From contig JAUIEZ010000022.1 in the NCBI GenBank assembly GCA_030429665.1, positions 1-48,798 of the forward strand: DNA of 48,798 nucleotides, read 5' to 3'. Each line of letters begins with the position of its first letter. Position 1 is the stretch's first letter. Of this stretch, positions 32,120-41,884 are shown piece by piece. Below the pieces are notes generated by a model that had not been told where the DNA came from, searched no databases, and saw nothing but the letters and a program-made list of their open reading frames with translations. This DNA comes from Gammaproteobacteria bacterium (lineage in GTDB: Bacteria > Pseudomonadota > Gammaproteobacteria > Arenicellales > CAJQKF01). Made by a program: the position numbers and the translations under genes.

Positions 32120-34357
32120 ATGTTCGAGTTCCTGTTCAACTACCCCGCGTCGCAGTACCGAAACGGCGTGCCGGAATTGTCATTGCCGTGGGACTGGTTC
32201 TTCGTCGTCGCGGCCGCGATCGCCGTGGCGAGCTGGTTGTTCCTGGCACCGCGGTCGCCGGTTGCCGGCGGGCGAGGCGGCCGCGCCGCGCTGGTTGCGC
32301 TGCGCTCTGCCTTGTTGGTGTCGATCGTGTTTTGCCTGCTCTCGCCGCGGTTGGTCGTCGAGGTGCCGCGCGATGCCGAGGGCCGCGTCGCGGTGCTGCT
32401 GGACGACTCGTTGAGCATGCGCATCGCGAACCGGGACGGTACCACCCGCGCCCAAGACGCGCTGGAACGTTTCGCCCCTGGCCGCGGCACCGTATCGAGC
32501 GAGCTGGAAAAACGTTTCGCGGTGACTTACTACCGGTTCTCGGACTGGGCGTCGCCGCTGTCCGCGCCGGAGGCATTGCGCTTCAACGCGCCCGGAACGG
32601 ATCTCGCCGGAGCGGTCGACAGCATCCTCGGCGGTAGTTCTGGCGCGCCTGCTCCGGCGATCGTGCTGGTCACCGACGGCGGCGATGACCGCGTCGGTTC
32701 GCTCGGGGACACGATCGCGAGGCTGCGATTCGCCGGAGCGCCGGTTTACGCGGTGGACCTCGGCGCCGGGCCGCGGGCGAGCGACATCGCGGTCGCCGGC
32801 GTGCGCGCGCCGTCGCGCATCAGGTTGGGCGAGACCTTCAAGGCCGGCGTAACGCTGCGGCACGCGGGGTTCGGTGACCGCGAGGTGCGCCTGCTGCTGG
32901 AGGAGGGCGGTCTCGTCGTCGCGGAGCGGCGCGTGATCCTTCCGCAAACGGGCGGGGAAGCGCGCGTGGACATCTCTCACCGGTTCGATGTCGCCGGTCC
33001 CCACGACATCGTCGTCAGGGTGCCGATCGAGGAGGACGAGTCGATTATCGTGAACAACGAGATGTTCCTCGCGTTGGAAATCACCGACGAGGCGATCGAC
33101 GTCTTGCACCTCGAGGGAGAGCCGCGATTCGAGGTGAAGTTCATTCGGCGGGCGCTCGCAGGTGAGCCGGACGTGCGCCTCGTGTCGCTGGTGCACACGT
33201 CCGACAGCAAGCTGTTTCGAGTCGGCGTCGACAGCGCCGAGGAGTTGGCGCATGGATTCCCGCATACCGCCGAAGACCTGTTCCGCTACGAGGTGGTGAT
33301 ACTGGGCAGCGTGCCGGACGCGCAACTCGATGAAGCGCAGCAGCAATTGCTGGCGGACTTCGTCGGGCATCGCGGCGGCGGGTTGTTGTTGCTGGGCGGT
33401 CGCCACGCCTTCGCCGAGGGCGGGTACGACCGCACGCGCCTGGCCGCGGTCATGCCGGTGTTTCTCGATGCCGCGTCCACCCGCCGCTACGACGTGCGGC
33501 CCGTGCCGGACGGACTGGCCGCGGGCCACCCGATACTCGATGGATTCGATCCGTTGGCCTGGCAGTCGCTGCCGCCGCTGGCCGTGATCAATCCGGTCCG
33601 GCGGGCAAAGCCCGGGGCGCAGGTATTGCTGGGCGGGGTCAGCGATGGCGGCGACGAACTGGTGATGCTCGCGGTACAGCGATACGGTCGCGGCCGGGCG
33701 GCCGCGTTTCCGGTGCGCAATAGCTGGCGCTGGCAGATGCACGCCGACGTCGCCGCCGAAGACACCATGCACGAGTTGTTCTGGCGCCGTCTCGTTCGAT
33801 GGCTCGGGCAGGCGGCCGAGGGTGTCCTGTCGCTGGACGCGCCGTCGCTCGGCGTGCCCGGACGGGCCGTCGAGGTCAGCGCGCGGGTCCTTGACGCGGC
33901 CTATCGGCCGGTGCGCAACGCCATGGTCGAACTCGACATCGATACCCCCGATGGCGCTCGAATCACCCGGACGATGACGTGGCGCCGCGGCGACGATGGA
34001 CGTTACGGCGCCCGCTTCACCCCGGCCGTGGCGGGTCGCTACGACCTGCGCGCCACGCTCATCGATAGCGGCGCGCCGTCGACCAGCGCATCGCGGGGGT
34101 TCATGGTGAGCGACACCGGCCGCGAGTTCGCCGGCGACCGCGACGCCGGTCCGCTGCGGCGACTCGCCGCGGCGAGCGGTGGCGGGTACTATCGAACCGA
34201 GGAGGCCGATCGATTGCTCGAGGACCTGGCAGCGGCGCGCACCGCGGGCACCGAGCTCAAGCGCCTGCCGCTGTGGGACATGCCTTTCCTGTACCTTTTC
34301 ATGCTCGCGCTCGTGCTGGCCGAGTGGTGGCTTCGCCGTCGCCGGGGGCTGCGTTGA
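32120..34357 (+). CDS. Bat-like membrane protein with VWA and GATase-like domains
   Basis: ATG 32120 is preferred over an upstream TTG at 32090, because it places the first membrane region close to the N-terminus. The product has 745 residues. Two helices (DWFFVVAAAIAVASWLFLA and LVALRSALLVSIVFCLL) precede a VWA-type domain with MIDAS sequence DDSLS in VAVLLDDSLSMRI near residue 100. A class-I GATase-like domain follows (YEVVILGSVPDAQLDEAQQQ, GHRGGGLLLLGGRHAF). A beta-rich segment and a final helix (MPFLYLFMLALVLAEWWL) end it. The bulk should face the periplasm. It may hold or present substrates to the MoxR ATPase encoded downstream. Its stop overlaps the next start (TTGA). Confidence 0.82.
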   Translation: MFEFLFNYPASQYRNGVPELSLPWDWFFVVAAAIAVASWLFLAPRSPVAGGRGGRAALVALRSALLVSIVFCLLSPRLVVEVPRDAEGRVAVLLDDSLSMRIANRDGTTRAQDALERFAPGRGTVSSELEKRFAVTYYRFSDWASPLSAPEALRFNAPGTDLAGAVDSILGGSSGAPAPAIVLVTDGGDDRVGSLGDTIARLRFAGAPVYAVDLGAGPRASDIAVAGVRAPSRIRLGETFKAGVTLRHAGFGDREVRLLLEEGGLVVAERRVILPQTGGEARVDISHRFDVAGPHDIVVRVPIEEDESIIVNNEMFLALEITDEAIDVLHLEGEPRFEVKFIRRALAGEPDVRLVSLVHTSDSKLFRVGVDSAEELAHGFPHTAEDLFRYEVVILGSVPDAQLDEAQQQLLADFVGHRGGGLLLLGGRHAFAEGGYDRTRLAAVMPVFLDAASTRRYDVRPVPDGLAAGHPILDGFDPLAWQSLPPLAVINPVRRAKPGAQVLLGGVSDGGDELVMLAVQRYGRGRAAAFPVRNSWRWQMHADVAAEDTMHELFWRRLVRWLGQAAEGVLSLDAPSLGVPGRAVEVSARVLDAAYRPVRNAMVELDIDTPDGARITRTMTWRRGDDGRYGARFTPAVAGRYDLRATLIDSGAPSTSASRGFMVSDTGREFAGDRDAGPLRRLAAASGGGYYRTEEADRLLEDLAAARTAGTELKRLPLWDMPFLYLFMLALVLAEWWLRRRRGLR

Positions 34358-35361
34358 CGGCGCGAACGACCCGGCTTCTCGCCGTGGCGGTGCTGGCGGC
34401 GGGGTTGATCGTGCCGGTGCACGCGCAGGACCATCGGCACCTCGTGGTCATCGGCGGCATCGGCGGGGAGCCGCATTACGACGAGCTGTTCCACCGCTGG
34501 GCGACGACCCTGGTTCGCGTCGCGGTCGAATCGCTCGGGATCGAGCCCGCCAATGTCCATTACCTGCCGGGCAGCCGGCAGGTTGCGCCCGGCGACGGTA
34601 AGTCGCGGTCGGCAACCGGCGAGGTCGCCAGCGTGACGTCGATCGGCGCGCTGCTCGATCGCGCCGCCCGGGCATCGTCACCGGGAGATATGGTCCTGGT
34701 GGTCCTGATCGGGCACGGCACCGCGCGTGCCGGCAGGATCCTGTTCAACGTCGAGGGACCGGACCTGTCCGCCGGGACGCTCGCCGAGATGCTCGCGTCG
34801 TTCGACGGTCGCCGGTTGGCGGTGGTCAATGCGGCGTCTTCCAGCGGGCCCTTCGTCGACGCGTTGTCGGTGCCGGGACGGGTGGTCATCACCGCCACCG
34901 CGGGCGGCAACGAGAACCTGGCACCGGTGTTCGGCGGGCACTTCGTCACCGCCTTCACCGAAGCGGCCGATAGCGACAAGGACGGCCGACTGTCGCTGCG
35001 CGAAGTGTTCGACCACGCCAACCGCCGGGTCGCGGAGAGCTTCGAGGGTGGCCAGCGGATACGCACCGAGCACGCGCTGCTGGACGACAACGGCGACGGC
35101 GCGGGAAGCCGCTCACCCGGCGCCGATGCCGCCGACGGCGCGGTCGCCGCCCGGTGGTTTCTTTCGTCGCCACGGTACGCGTTCGACTCCGAGGCCGGAC
35201 GCGGGCTGCTGGCCCGGGACCAGCGTCTCGTCGATCGAATTGCCCAGCTCAAGCGCCGCAAGGGGCAGATGCCCTCGCCGGACTACCTCGCCGAGCTGGA
35301 GCGGTTGCTTGTCGCGCTGGCGCTCAATCGCCGCGCCCTGCGCGCGGCGGCGGATCCATGA
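34354..35361 (+). CDS. Exported C13/caspase-like protein without the catalytic Cys
   Basis: A TTG at 34354 makes a TTGA overlap and begins a clear signal peptide (LLAVAVLAAGLIVPVHAQD), giving 335 residues. The fold is that of legumain/caspase clan CD. VLVVLIGHGTA carries the His121 position, LFNVEGPDLSAGTLAEML follows, and RLAVVNAASSSGPFV stands where active enzymes have A-C-x-S-G, so the nucleophile position is Ser162. DSDKDGRLSLREVFDHANRR and TEHALLDDNGDGAG are typical of bacterial C13-like proteins. The Cys loss suggests a non-peptidase role, such as a binding or scaffold protein in the periplasm. The next gene's ATG overlaps the stop (ATGA). Confidence 0.78.
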   Translation: MTARTTRLLAVAVLAAGLIVPVHAQDHRHLVVIGGIGGEPHYDELFHRWATTLVRVAVESLGIEPANVHYLPGSRQVAPGDGKSRSATGEVASVTSIGALLDRAARASSPGDMVLVVLIGHGTARAGRILFNVEGPDLSAGTLAEMLASFDGRRLAVVNAASSSGPFVDALSVPGRVVITATAGGNENLAPVFGGHFVTAFTEAADSDKDGRLSLREVFDHANRRVAESFEGGQRIRTEHALLDDNGDGAGSRSPGADAADGAVAARWFLSSPRYAFDSEAGRGLLARDQRLVDRIAQLKRRKGQMPSPDYLAELERLLVALALNRRALRAAADP

Positions 35362-37802
35362 GGACGCCGCGCCTCGCCCGGGTTCTCGTGCTGTCGCTGC
35401 TGCCGGCATGCCACGCGACGGCCAGCACCGGTGCGGACGTGCCGAACGATCCGCTCGTCCGCGCCGCCGCGCTGCTGGCCGCGGGACAGCGGGAGCAGGC
35501 CCTCGAGTCTTATCGGACCGCCGCGGAACCCGGCGCCGAACGCCGTCTCGAGGCCATGGTCGGCGCCGCGCGAATCCTGCGCCTGGCGGGCCAGGGCCCC
35601 GTGGCGCGTGCGACGCTAGAGGAGGCACTGGCGCTGTACCGCGACGGCATCGGCGTCGATCGCGTTGGCGAGACCGTCGCCGCCGGCAGGGCGGCGGCCC
35701 TGCTCGGTGCGAGTGATCCTTCGCGGTTTATCGAGGCGCTGGACTTGTTCGAGGCCGCCATTCGTCTCGATCCGCAACACGCCGCGGCGAAGCTGGCGCT
35801 CGCAGACCTGCTGCTGTCGCGCTACAACAACCGCGAGGCGTTGCCCTTGTACCGTGAGGTCTTGAAAACCGATGCGGAGAATCCGCAGGCTCTGTTCGGG
35901 CTGGCGCGCAGCCAGTACTTCGATCATTCCCGCGCCGCGCTGGATACGGTACGACGGGCGCTCGAACTCGCGCCGGACCTGGCGCCGGCGCGAGTGTTTC
36001 TCGCCCGGCTGCTGCTCGACAGCGGCGACTTCGACGGCGTCGGGCGGGAACTGGACAAGGTGCTGGAGACCGACCCGGTACATCCGGGCGCGCTGACCAT
36101 CCGCGCCGCCGCGGCACTGCTTCAGTTCGACCAGGCCGCGTTCGAGGCGTCGGTCGAGGCGGTCACTTCCACCTCGCCGGGTTACAGCGAAATGTACGCC
36201 GACCTCGCGGAGATCGCCGCGGAGAACCGCCTGTACCAGGACGCCATCGATATCGCGCGGCGAGGCGCGCGCCAGCATCCCGACGACTCGCGCGCGCGTG
36301 CCCTGCTCGGCGTGAACCTGTTTCGGCTGGGCCGCGTGCGGGAAGGCCGGCGTCACCTGGAGGCGGCGTTTCGCGGCGATCCTTACGACGTCTGGGTGAA
36401 AAACACGCTCGATCTCATCAACGGCATGCGCGAGTTTGTCGTCGTGAGACAGGGCCGCTTCGAACTCGTGGCGCGCGAGCGGGACGCCGCGGTGCTGGGA
36501 ACGAAGTTGTTTCCGCTCGCCGAGCGCGCCTTCGAGTTCTTTCAGCAGCGTTACGGCTACACGCCGCCGACGCCGGTGCGCATCGAGTTCTACGACCGGC
36601 GCGACGACTTCTCGGTGCGTACCGTGGGACTCGTCGGTCTCGATCTGTTGGGCGTGTCGTTCGGCCCGGTGGTGTCGCTGGTCTCTCCCGCCGAACTGTC
36701 GGGACAGGTCAACTGGGGCAGCGTGTTGTGGCACGAGCTCGCGCACACGTTCCACCTGTCGATGACGCGTTCGCGCGTTCCTCGCTGGTTCACCGAGGGG
36801 CTCGCCGTCGTCGAGGAGCATCTGGCGAACCCGGGATGGGGAAACGACGTCGACGAAAAGTTCCTCGCGGCATGGAAACAGGGAAAGCTGCCGCCGGCAA
36901 GCCGCCTCGACGAAGCGTTCACCCGCCCGAGCTATCGTGGCCAGGTGGTTCACGCCTATTTCCTCTCGTCGTTGCTGATCAACTACATCGAGCAACACCA
37001 CGGCATCGGGGCGATTCGTGCCATGCTGTCCGGCTACGGCGAAGGCAAGAACACCGAGACGCTCTTCGCCGAGGTGCTCGGCACCGGCGCCTCGGACCTG
37101 GATGACGCCTTCGCGACCTACGTGGGCGGCCGCTATGCGCACGTTATCGACGAACTCGGCCTCGCCGACGGCGGCGGCAGCGCGTATCGCGCGTCGCTGG
37201 AAGCCGGCCGCAAGGCATTGGACCAGGGCGATCCCGACACCGCGCACGCATTGCTGGCCGACGCCCGTCACCGCGTGCCCGAACTCGCCGGCCCGGAAAG
37301 TCCCTACCACCTGCTGGCGCGACTGCATGCCGGGCGCGGCGAAACCGACCTGGCGATTCGCGAACTGGAGTCGATCGTCGCCATCGACGCCGACCAGTTG
37401 GCGCCGTTGTCGGAGCTCGCCCGGCTGTACCGCGAGGCGGGACGGCCCGCGGCGGCCGCCGGCGCGCTCGAGCGGGCACTCTTCATCAATCCGTTCGATG
37501 CGACTATCCGCGAACGACTGGCGGAGATACAAGAAAATAACGGTGATTTCGAAGCGGCGGTGGACCAGCGGCGCGCGGTGATCGATCTCGGCCCCGAGGA
37601 CTCGGCCGGCGCGTATTATCGACTGGCGTTGTCGCTCGACGGCGCCGGCGACGCCGAGGCGGCGCGCGGCGAGGTGCTTCGGGCGCTCGAGGCGGCGCCG
37701 ATGTACGACGACGCGCTCGAACTGCTACTGCGGATTCGCGCCGCGCTGGGATACGAGGATTCCCTGGACTCGGGCGCACTGGACCCACCGGACCATTCCT
37801 GA
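35358..37802 (+). CDS. TPR lipoprotein with embedded gluzincin (HExxH) metalloprotease-like domain
   Basis: The start ATG 35358 overlaps the preceding stop, giving 814 residues. VLVLSLLPAC at the N-terminus resembles a lipobox, so an outer-membrane lipoprotein is likely. Residues 25-370 are TPR repeats (ALDLFEAAIRLDPQHAAAKL, NPQALFGLARSQYFDHSRAA). Residues about 375-600 are a peptidase-MA-like domain with LWHELAHTFHL (HELAH, 459-463) and Glu480 in WFTEGLAVVEEH as the probable third zinc ligand. A second TPR block closes the protein. It could be an active periplasmic protease recruiting substrates by TPR contacts. The neighbouring MoxR and VWA genes suggest that it works with a chaperone complex. 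Confidence 0.88.
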   Translation: MRTPRLARVLVLSLLPACHATASTGADVPNDPLVRAAALLAAGQREQALESYRTAAEPGAERRLEAMVGAARILRLAGQGPVARATLEEALALYRDGIGVDRVGETVAAGRAAALLGASDPSRFIEALDLFEAAIRLDPQHAAAKLALADLLLSRYNNREALPLYREVLKTDAENPQALFGLARSQYFDHSRAALDTVRRALELAPDLAPARVFLARLLLDSGDFDGVGRELDKVLETDPVHPGALTIRAAAALLQFDQAAFEASVEAVTSTSPGYSEMYADLAEIAAENRLYQDAIDIARRGARQHPDDSRARALLGVNLFRLGRVREGRRHLEAAFRGDPYDVWVKNTLDLINGMREFVVVRQGRFELVARERDAAVLGTKLFPLAERAFEFFQQRYGYTPPTPVRIEFYDRRDDFSVRTVGLVGLDLLGVSFGPVVSLVSPAELSGQVNWGSVLWHELAHTFHLSMTRSRVPRWFTEGLAVVEEHLANPGWGNDVDEKFLAAWKQGKLPPASRLDEAFTRPSYRGQVVHAYFLSSLLINYIEQHHGIGAIRAMLSGYGEGKNTETLFAEVLGTGASDLDDAFATYVGGRYAHVIDELGLADGGGSAYRASLEAGRKALDQGDPDTAHALLADARHRVPELAGPESPYHLLARLHAGRGETDLAIRELESIVAIDADQLAPLSELARLYREAGRPAAAAGALERALFINPFDATIRERLAEIQENNGDFEAAVDQRRAVIDLGPEDSAGAYYRLALSLDGAGDAEAARGEVLRALEAAPMYDDALELLLRIRAALGYEDSLDSGALDPPDHS

Positions 37803-37812
37803 CGAGGCGGCC

Positions 37813-38844
37813 ATGAACGACATTTCGAACGAGGCACGGACGACGGACGACGGCATCCTGGCCGACCGGTTGAGAAACGACTTCGAGGACGTTCGCGTCG
37901 AGGTCGGCAAGCGCATCATCGGGCAGCGGGACGTCGTCGAGCTGATCCTGCTGACGCTGCTCGGCGGCGGCAACAGCCTGCTCGTCGGCGTGCCGGGGCT
38001 GGCCAAGACGCTGCTCGTGCACACCGTCGCCCAGGTGCTGGACCTGCGGTTCTCTCGCATCCAGTTCACGCCCGACCTGATGCCGTCGGACATCACCGGT
38101 ACCGATCTCGTCCAGGAGGATCCGTCGACCGGCCGGCGCGAGCTCAAGTTCAATCCCGGCCCCGTGTTCACCAACATCCTGCTCGCCGACGAGATCAATC
38201 GTACCCCGCCGAAGACCCAGTCGGCCCTGCTCGAGGCGATGCAGGAGCACCGCCTGACCGTCCAGGGCCGGACGTACACGCTCGATCCGCCGTTTTTCGT
38301 GTTCGCGACGCAGAACCCGATCGAGCTCGAGGGTACCTATCCCCTGCCGGAAGCCCAGCTCGACCGCTTCATGTTCGAGATCGAGCTCGGGTACCTGGAC
38401 AACGACGACGAACTCGAGGTGGTGCTGTCCACCACGGGCGCGGCGCCGGGCGCGCTGCGGCGCGTGGTGACGGCGAACGACCTGGTTGCCTACCAGGGCC
38501 TGGTACGGCGCGTGCCCATCGCCGAATCCGTGGCGCAGCACGCGGTGGACATTGTGCGCGCGAGCCGCCCCGGCGACGCGCGCGCGCCGGCGTTCGTGGC
38601 GCGCTGGCTCTCCTACGGCGCCAGCGTTCGCGCGGCGCAATATCTCGTGCTCGGCGCCAAGGCCCGTGCCCTGCTGCACGGACGCCACCACGTCGGCTTC
38701 GAGGACGTGCGCGCAGTTGCCCGGCCGGTATTGCGCCATCGCCTGCTGCGCAACTTCCACGCGGAGGCGGAAGGCGTCGATACCTTGCAAATCATCGACC
38801 GGCTGCTTGCCGAGGTGCCGGCCGGGGAGGAAACGGCGTCATGA
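37813..38844 (+). CDS. MoxR family AAA+ ATPase
   Basis: The 343-residue protein has all MoxR landmarks. IIGQRDVVELILLTLLGGG is followed by Walker A GVPGLAKT near residue 58. Walker B is ILLADEINRTPPKTQSALLEAMQE near residue 122, and the sensor and finger region FVFATQNPIELEGTYPLPEAQLDRFMF follows. MoxR ATPases act in the cytoplasm as chaperones that insert metals or remodel partner proteins, usually VWA-domain proteins encoded beside them. Here the neighbours are a DUF58 protein (ATGA overlap) and two VWA membrane proteins. The C-terminal lid domain is intact. The length and motifs suggest an active enzyme. Confidence 0.96.
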   Translation: MNDISNEARTTDDGILADRLRNDFEDVRVEVGKRIIGQRDVVELILLTLLGGGNSLLVGVPGLAKTLLVHTVAQVLDLRFSRIQFTPDLMPSDITGTDLVQEDPSTGRRELKFNPGPVFTNILLADEINRTPPKTQSALLEAMQEHRLTVQGRTYTLDPPFFVFATQNPIELEGTYPLPEAQLDRFMFEIELGYLDNDDELEVVLSTTGAAPGALRRVVTANDLVAYQGLVRRVPIAESVAQHAVDIVRASRPGDARAPAFVARWLSYGASVRAAQYLVLGAKARALLHGRHHVGFEDVRAVARPVLRHRLLRNFHAEAEGVDTLQIIDRLLAEVPAGEETAS

Positions 38845-39803
38845 ATGCCGCCGCGGCCCGGGTTGCGACCGGCGCGGATGTCGCACGCGCGCCCGGCACG
38901 CGCTTCGTCGACCCGGCGGTGTTGTCGCGAATCGGCAACCTGGCGCTGATCGCCCGCATTACCGTCGACGGATTCGTCAGCGGACTGCACCGAACCCGAC
39001 AGCTGGGCGTGTCCACCGAATTCGCCGAGCATCGCGGCTATACCCCCGGCGACGACGTGCGGCACATCGACTGGAAGGTGTTCGCGCGCACCGACCGCCT
39101 CTACGTCAAGTGCTACGAGTCCGAGACCAATGCCGACGTGGTCTTCGCGGTGGACGTTTCCGGGTCGATGGGATACGACGACGGCGCCGGCCGCGCCATC
39201 GGCAAGCTGGACTATGCGCGCTTCGCCGCGGCGAGCGTGGCGCGACTCGCCGCGACCCAGGGCGATCGCGTCGGGCTGGCCACCTTCAACGACGCGCCGC
39301 TGGAGCGCATCCCGCCCTCCGCCCGCCATCGCGACCGCGTGCTGGTAGCGCTGGAAAACGCCTCGGCCGGCGGCGACAGCGACATCGTCGCCGCGATGGA
39401 AGGCATCGGGGATTCGCTCAGGCGACGCGGCATCGTTTGCGTACTGTCCGATTTCTACGCCCCCTCCGCCGAAGTCGTGCGCGCGCTCGACAGCCTGCGT
39501 GTGCGAGGCCACGACGTGATCGCGCTGCACGTGCTGCATCCCGACGAGTTCGACCTGTCGGCGTCGGGCGCCGCCAGCGGCGTCGATATCCTGGAGGATC
39601 TCGAAAGCGGCGAGCGGGTTCCCGTCGAGATCGCCGCGCAGGTTGACGAGTACAGGCGGGTGATCGAGGCCCATGCCGGGGATATCGCGGCCCAGGGCGG
39701 TGCTCACGGCATCCAGTACGCACTGTTCGATACATCGCGGCCCCTGGACTTGGTGCTGGGTCGTTTCCTCTCGGCGCGCGCGCGCCTGTCGAGGGTGCGT
39801 TGA
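38841..39803 (+). CDS. DUF58 protein with VWA-like domain
   Basis: The 320-residue protein shows the DUF58 signature EHRGYTPGDDVRHIDWKVFART followed by LYVKCYESETNADVVF, then a VWA MIDAS motif, AVDVSGSMGY, at about residue 110. A GIVCVLSDFYAP strand and the C-terminal segment complete the VWA fold. There are no strong membrane helices. DUF58 proteins are regular partners of MoxR ATPases and are thought to be their substrates or adaptors. The gene overlaps moxR by four bases (ATGA), and its own stop overlaps the next ATG, so the three products should be made together. Confidence 0.94.
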   Translation: MNAAAARVATGADVARAPGTRFVDPAVLSRIGNLALIARITVDGFVSGLHRTRQLGVSTEFAEHRGYTPGDDVRHIDWKVFARTDRLYVKCYESETNADVVFAVDVSGSMGYDDGAGRAIGKLDYARFAAASVARLAATQGDRVGLATFNDAPLERIPPSARHRDRVLVALENASAGGDSDIVAAMEGIGDSLRRRGIVCVLSDFYAPSAEVVRALDSLRVRGHDVIALHVLHPDEFDLSASGAASGVDILEDLESGERVPVEIAAQVDEYRRVIEAHAGDIAAQGGAHGIQYALFDTSRPLDLVLGRFLSARARLSRVR

Positions 39804-41884
39804 TGGGTTTCGCCGTTCCCTGGATGTTGCTGGGACTGGCGTCGATCGCCGTGCCGGTGCTGCTGCACCTGGTCGAGCGACGGCACCTGCGCGGCCGCGG
39901 CTTTCCGTCCGTGATGTTCGTCCGCCGGCTCGAAGCGCGGCGCGAGAAGCGCAAGACCCTGCGTGATCGGCCCCTGCTGCTACTGCGCTGCCTGGCGCTC
40001 GTGTTCGCCACGCTCGCCTTCGCCGGGCCGTATGTCCTGTCGCGCCAGGAGGCGCCGGCCCGGGTTGTCGAGCATACCGACCGCGTCTACCTGGTCGATG
40101 CGAGTCACAGCATGCGACTGGGCGGCGCCTGGCGGCGCGCGGTGACCGCTGCCGGGAACGATATCGACGCCATGGGCGCGGACGACCGCGCGGCGATAGT
40201 CGCCTTCGACGAGGAACCGCGCATCGTCTTCGCGATGAGCGCGGATCGAGCCGGCATGAAAGCCACGCTGCGCGACCTGCAACCCGGCTACGGCGGCACC
40301 GGCTACGGCGCGGCGCTGTCGGCGGCGCAGGCGTTGTTGGGCGACAGCGAGGCGCCGCGAAGGGAAATCGTGCTGGTGTCGGACCTCGCGATGACCGGCG
40401 CCGGGCGGCCGCCGGTGGTCGCGGCGGACCTTTCGCTGCGGCTGCTGCCGGCGCACCGCGATGTCGAGCCCGGCGCGGTCGTGACCGACGTCGGGTGGCG
40501 CGCGGGCGTCGATTCGCAAGACGGCTCGCGAACCTTTTTCGTCAGCGTACGCGGGAGCGGGCTCGACGCCCCGGCCGAGGCGCTGGTCCACGTGACCGTC
40601 GATGGCTATGCCGTTGCGGCGCATCGGGTAAGCTTGCCGGTAGACGACGTGGTCACCTTCGACGTCGACGCGGTGACCGGCGACGACGGTGCCGCCCGGG
40701 TTACGGTCGACGCGCGACTCGCGGACGGCGGCGAACCGGGACGGTTTTTCTTCGTCGCCGCGCCCCGCCGCCCGGTCGACGTGCTCCTCGTCGGTCCCGG
40801 CGAAACGGCTGCGACCGGCCTGTTCGTCGAAGGCGCCCTGTCGCTCGCCACCGACCCGCCCGCCGCCCTGACGCGCCGCACGCCGGATTCCCTGGGTGTC
40901 GCCGAGATGGCCGACGCCGAGGTCGTGGTGCTGGCCGGCGTCGATCCGTCGTCGGCGCCGCTGCCGTCGCTTCTTTCCGGGCACCTGTCCCGCGGACGCG
41001 GGTTGATGGTATTCGGCGGCGCGGGCTTCCGCTCCTGGCCCGACGACCTCGCCGATGCGCTGCCGGTCACGCTCGGACCGGACGAGATTCAGACGGCGCG
41101 CGCTGCTGGCGGTATTTTCCTCTCTGCCGACCATCCGTGGACGCGGTCGCTGGAACGAGCGCTCGGGCGCGATGAGCTGGATGTCGACGTGCACCGCCTC
41201 CGCCGGATCGTGCCGGCCGACGAGCGCCACGTGCTCGCGCGCCACGCGGACGGCGCGCCGGCCGTCGTGGCTGGAGACGGCACATCCGGCCGCGTCATCC
41301 TGTTCGCCACCGGCCTCGAAGCGACGTGGTCGTCGCTGGCGCGCCACGAGGGCTTCGCGCCGCTCATGATCGAATCCGTTCGCTACCTGGCCGGGCGTTC
41401 GCCCGTCCCGGCGTATTTCCGCACCCGGTCGCGCGTCGACCTGCGCGCGCACCTGCTGGACGTTGCCCGCGCCGGCGGCGCGGATGCCGCGGCGCCGATT
41501 GCCGGTGAACTGGTGCTCACCGCGCCCGATGGAAGGCGCCGGACGTTCGGCGACGGGCAACGCGTGGCGCTTCTCGACACGCCCGGCATTCATGCACTGC
41601 GCGAATCCACGGCTGGCGGCTTGGCGGCGGCGCTGGCCGTGAACGTCGACCCCGCCGAGTTGCTCGGCGCGCCGCTGGATGCCGAGACCTTTCTCGCCGG
41701 CGTATCGCGACCGTCGCCGGGGGTGGCGGTGAACGGAGGCGCCGCGCGCGAGCCTCCGCCGCGGCTCGAACTGTGGTGGTGGATGCTGGCGGCGGCGCTC
41801 GGCCTGTTCATCGCCGAGGCGCTGCTGTCGAACCGGAGCGGCGGAACCGGCGGGCCGGAACGCCGCGAGGCGGGAGCGAGCTGA
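39803..41884 (+). CDS. BatA-type membrane protein with VWA and GATase-like domains
   Basis: An ATG at 39803 shares a base with the preceding stop (TGATG), giving 693 residues. The N-terminal MGFAVPWMLLGLASIAVPVLLHL, with ERRHLRGRGFPSVMFVRRLE after it, is the BatA/aerotolerance N-terminal signature. A second helix (LLLRCLALVFATLAFAGPYVL) follows, then a VWA domain with MIDAS VYLVDASHSMRL near residue 95. The middle is beta-rich. VVLAGVDPSSAPLPSLLSGHLS with RGLMVFGGAGFRSW resembles the GATase-like domain of the gene at 32120. A C-terminal helix (WWWMLAAALGLFIAEALL) ends it. The two proteins share architecture, so the operon encodes a pair of related membrane components around MoxR. Confidence 0.88.
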   Translation: MGFAVPWMLLGLASIAVPVLLHLVERRHLRGRGFPSVMFVRRLEARREKRKTLRDRPLLLLRCLALVFATLAFAGPYVLSRQEAPARVVEHTDRVYLVDASHSMRLGGAWRRAVTAAGNDIDAMGADDRAAIVAFDEEPRIVFAMSADRAGMKATLRDLQPGYGGTGYGAALSAAQALLGDSEAPRREIVLVSDLAMTGAGRPPVVAADLSLRLLPAHRDVEPGAVVTDVGWRAGVDSQDGSRTFFVSVRGSGLDAPAEALVHVTVDGYAVAAHRVSLPVDDVVTFDVDAVTGDDGAARVTVDARLADGGEPGRFFFVAAPRRPVDVLLVGPGETAATGLFVEGALSLATDPPAALTRRTPDSLGVAEMADAEVVVLAGVDPSSAPLPSLLSGHLSRGRGLMVFGGAGFRSWPDDLADALPVTLGPDEIQTARAAGGIFLSADHPWTRSLERALGRDELDVDVHRLRRIVPADERHVLARHADGAPAVVAGDGTSGRVILFATGLEATWSSLARHEGFAPLMIESVRYLAGRSPVPAYFRTRSRVDLRAHLLDVARAGGADAAAPIAGELVLTAPDGRRRTFGDGQRVALLDTPGIHALRESTAGGLAAALAVNVDPAELLGAPLDAETFLAGVSRPSPGVAVNGGAAREPPPRLELWWWMLAAALGLFIAEALLSNRSGGTGGPERREAGAS

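Noticed and set aside
32180-37532. Long antisense open frames (530 and 638 codons) opposite the envelope operon
   Set aside because: They oppose genes with clear domains, contain no recognisable motif, and reflect the same codon bias.
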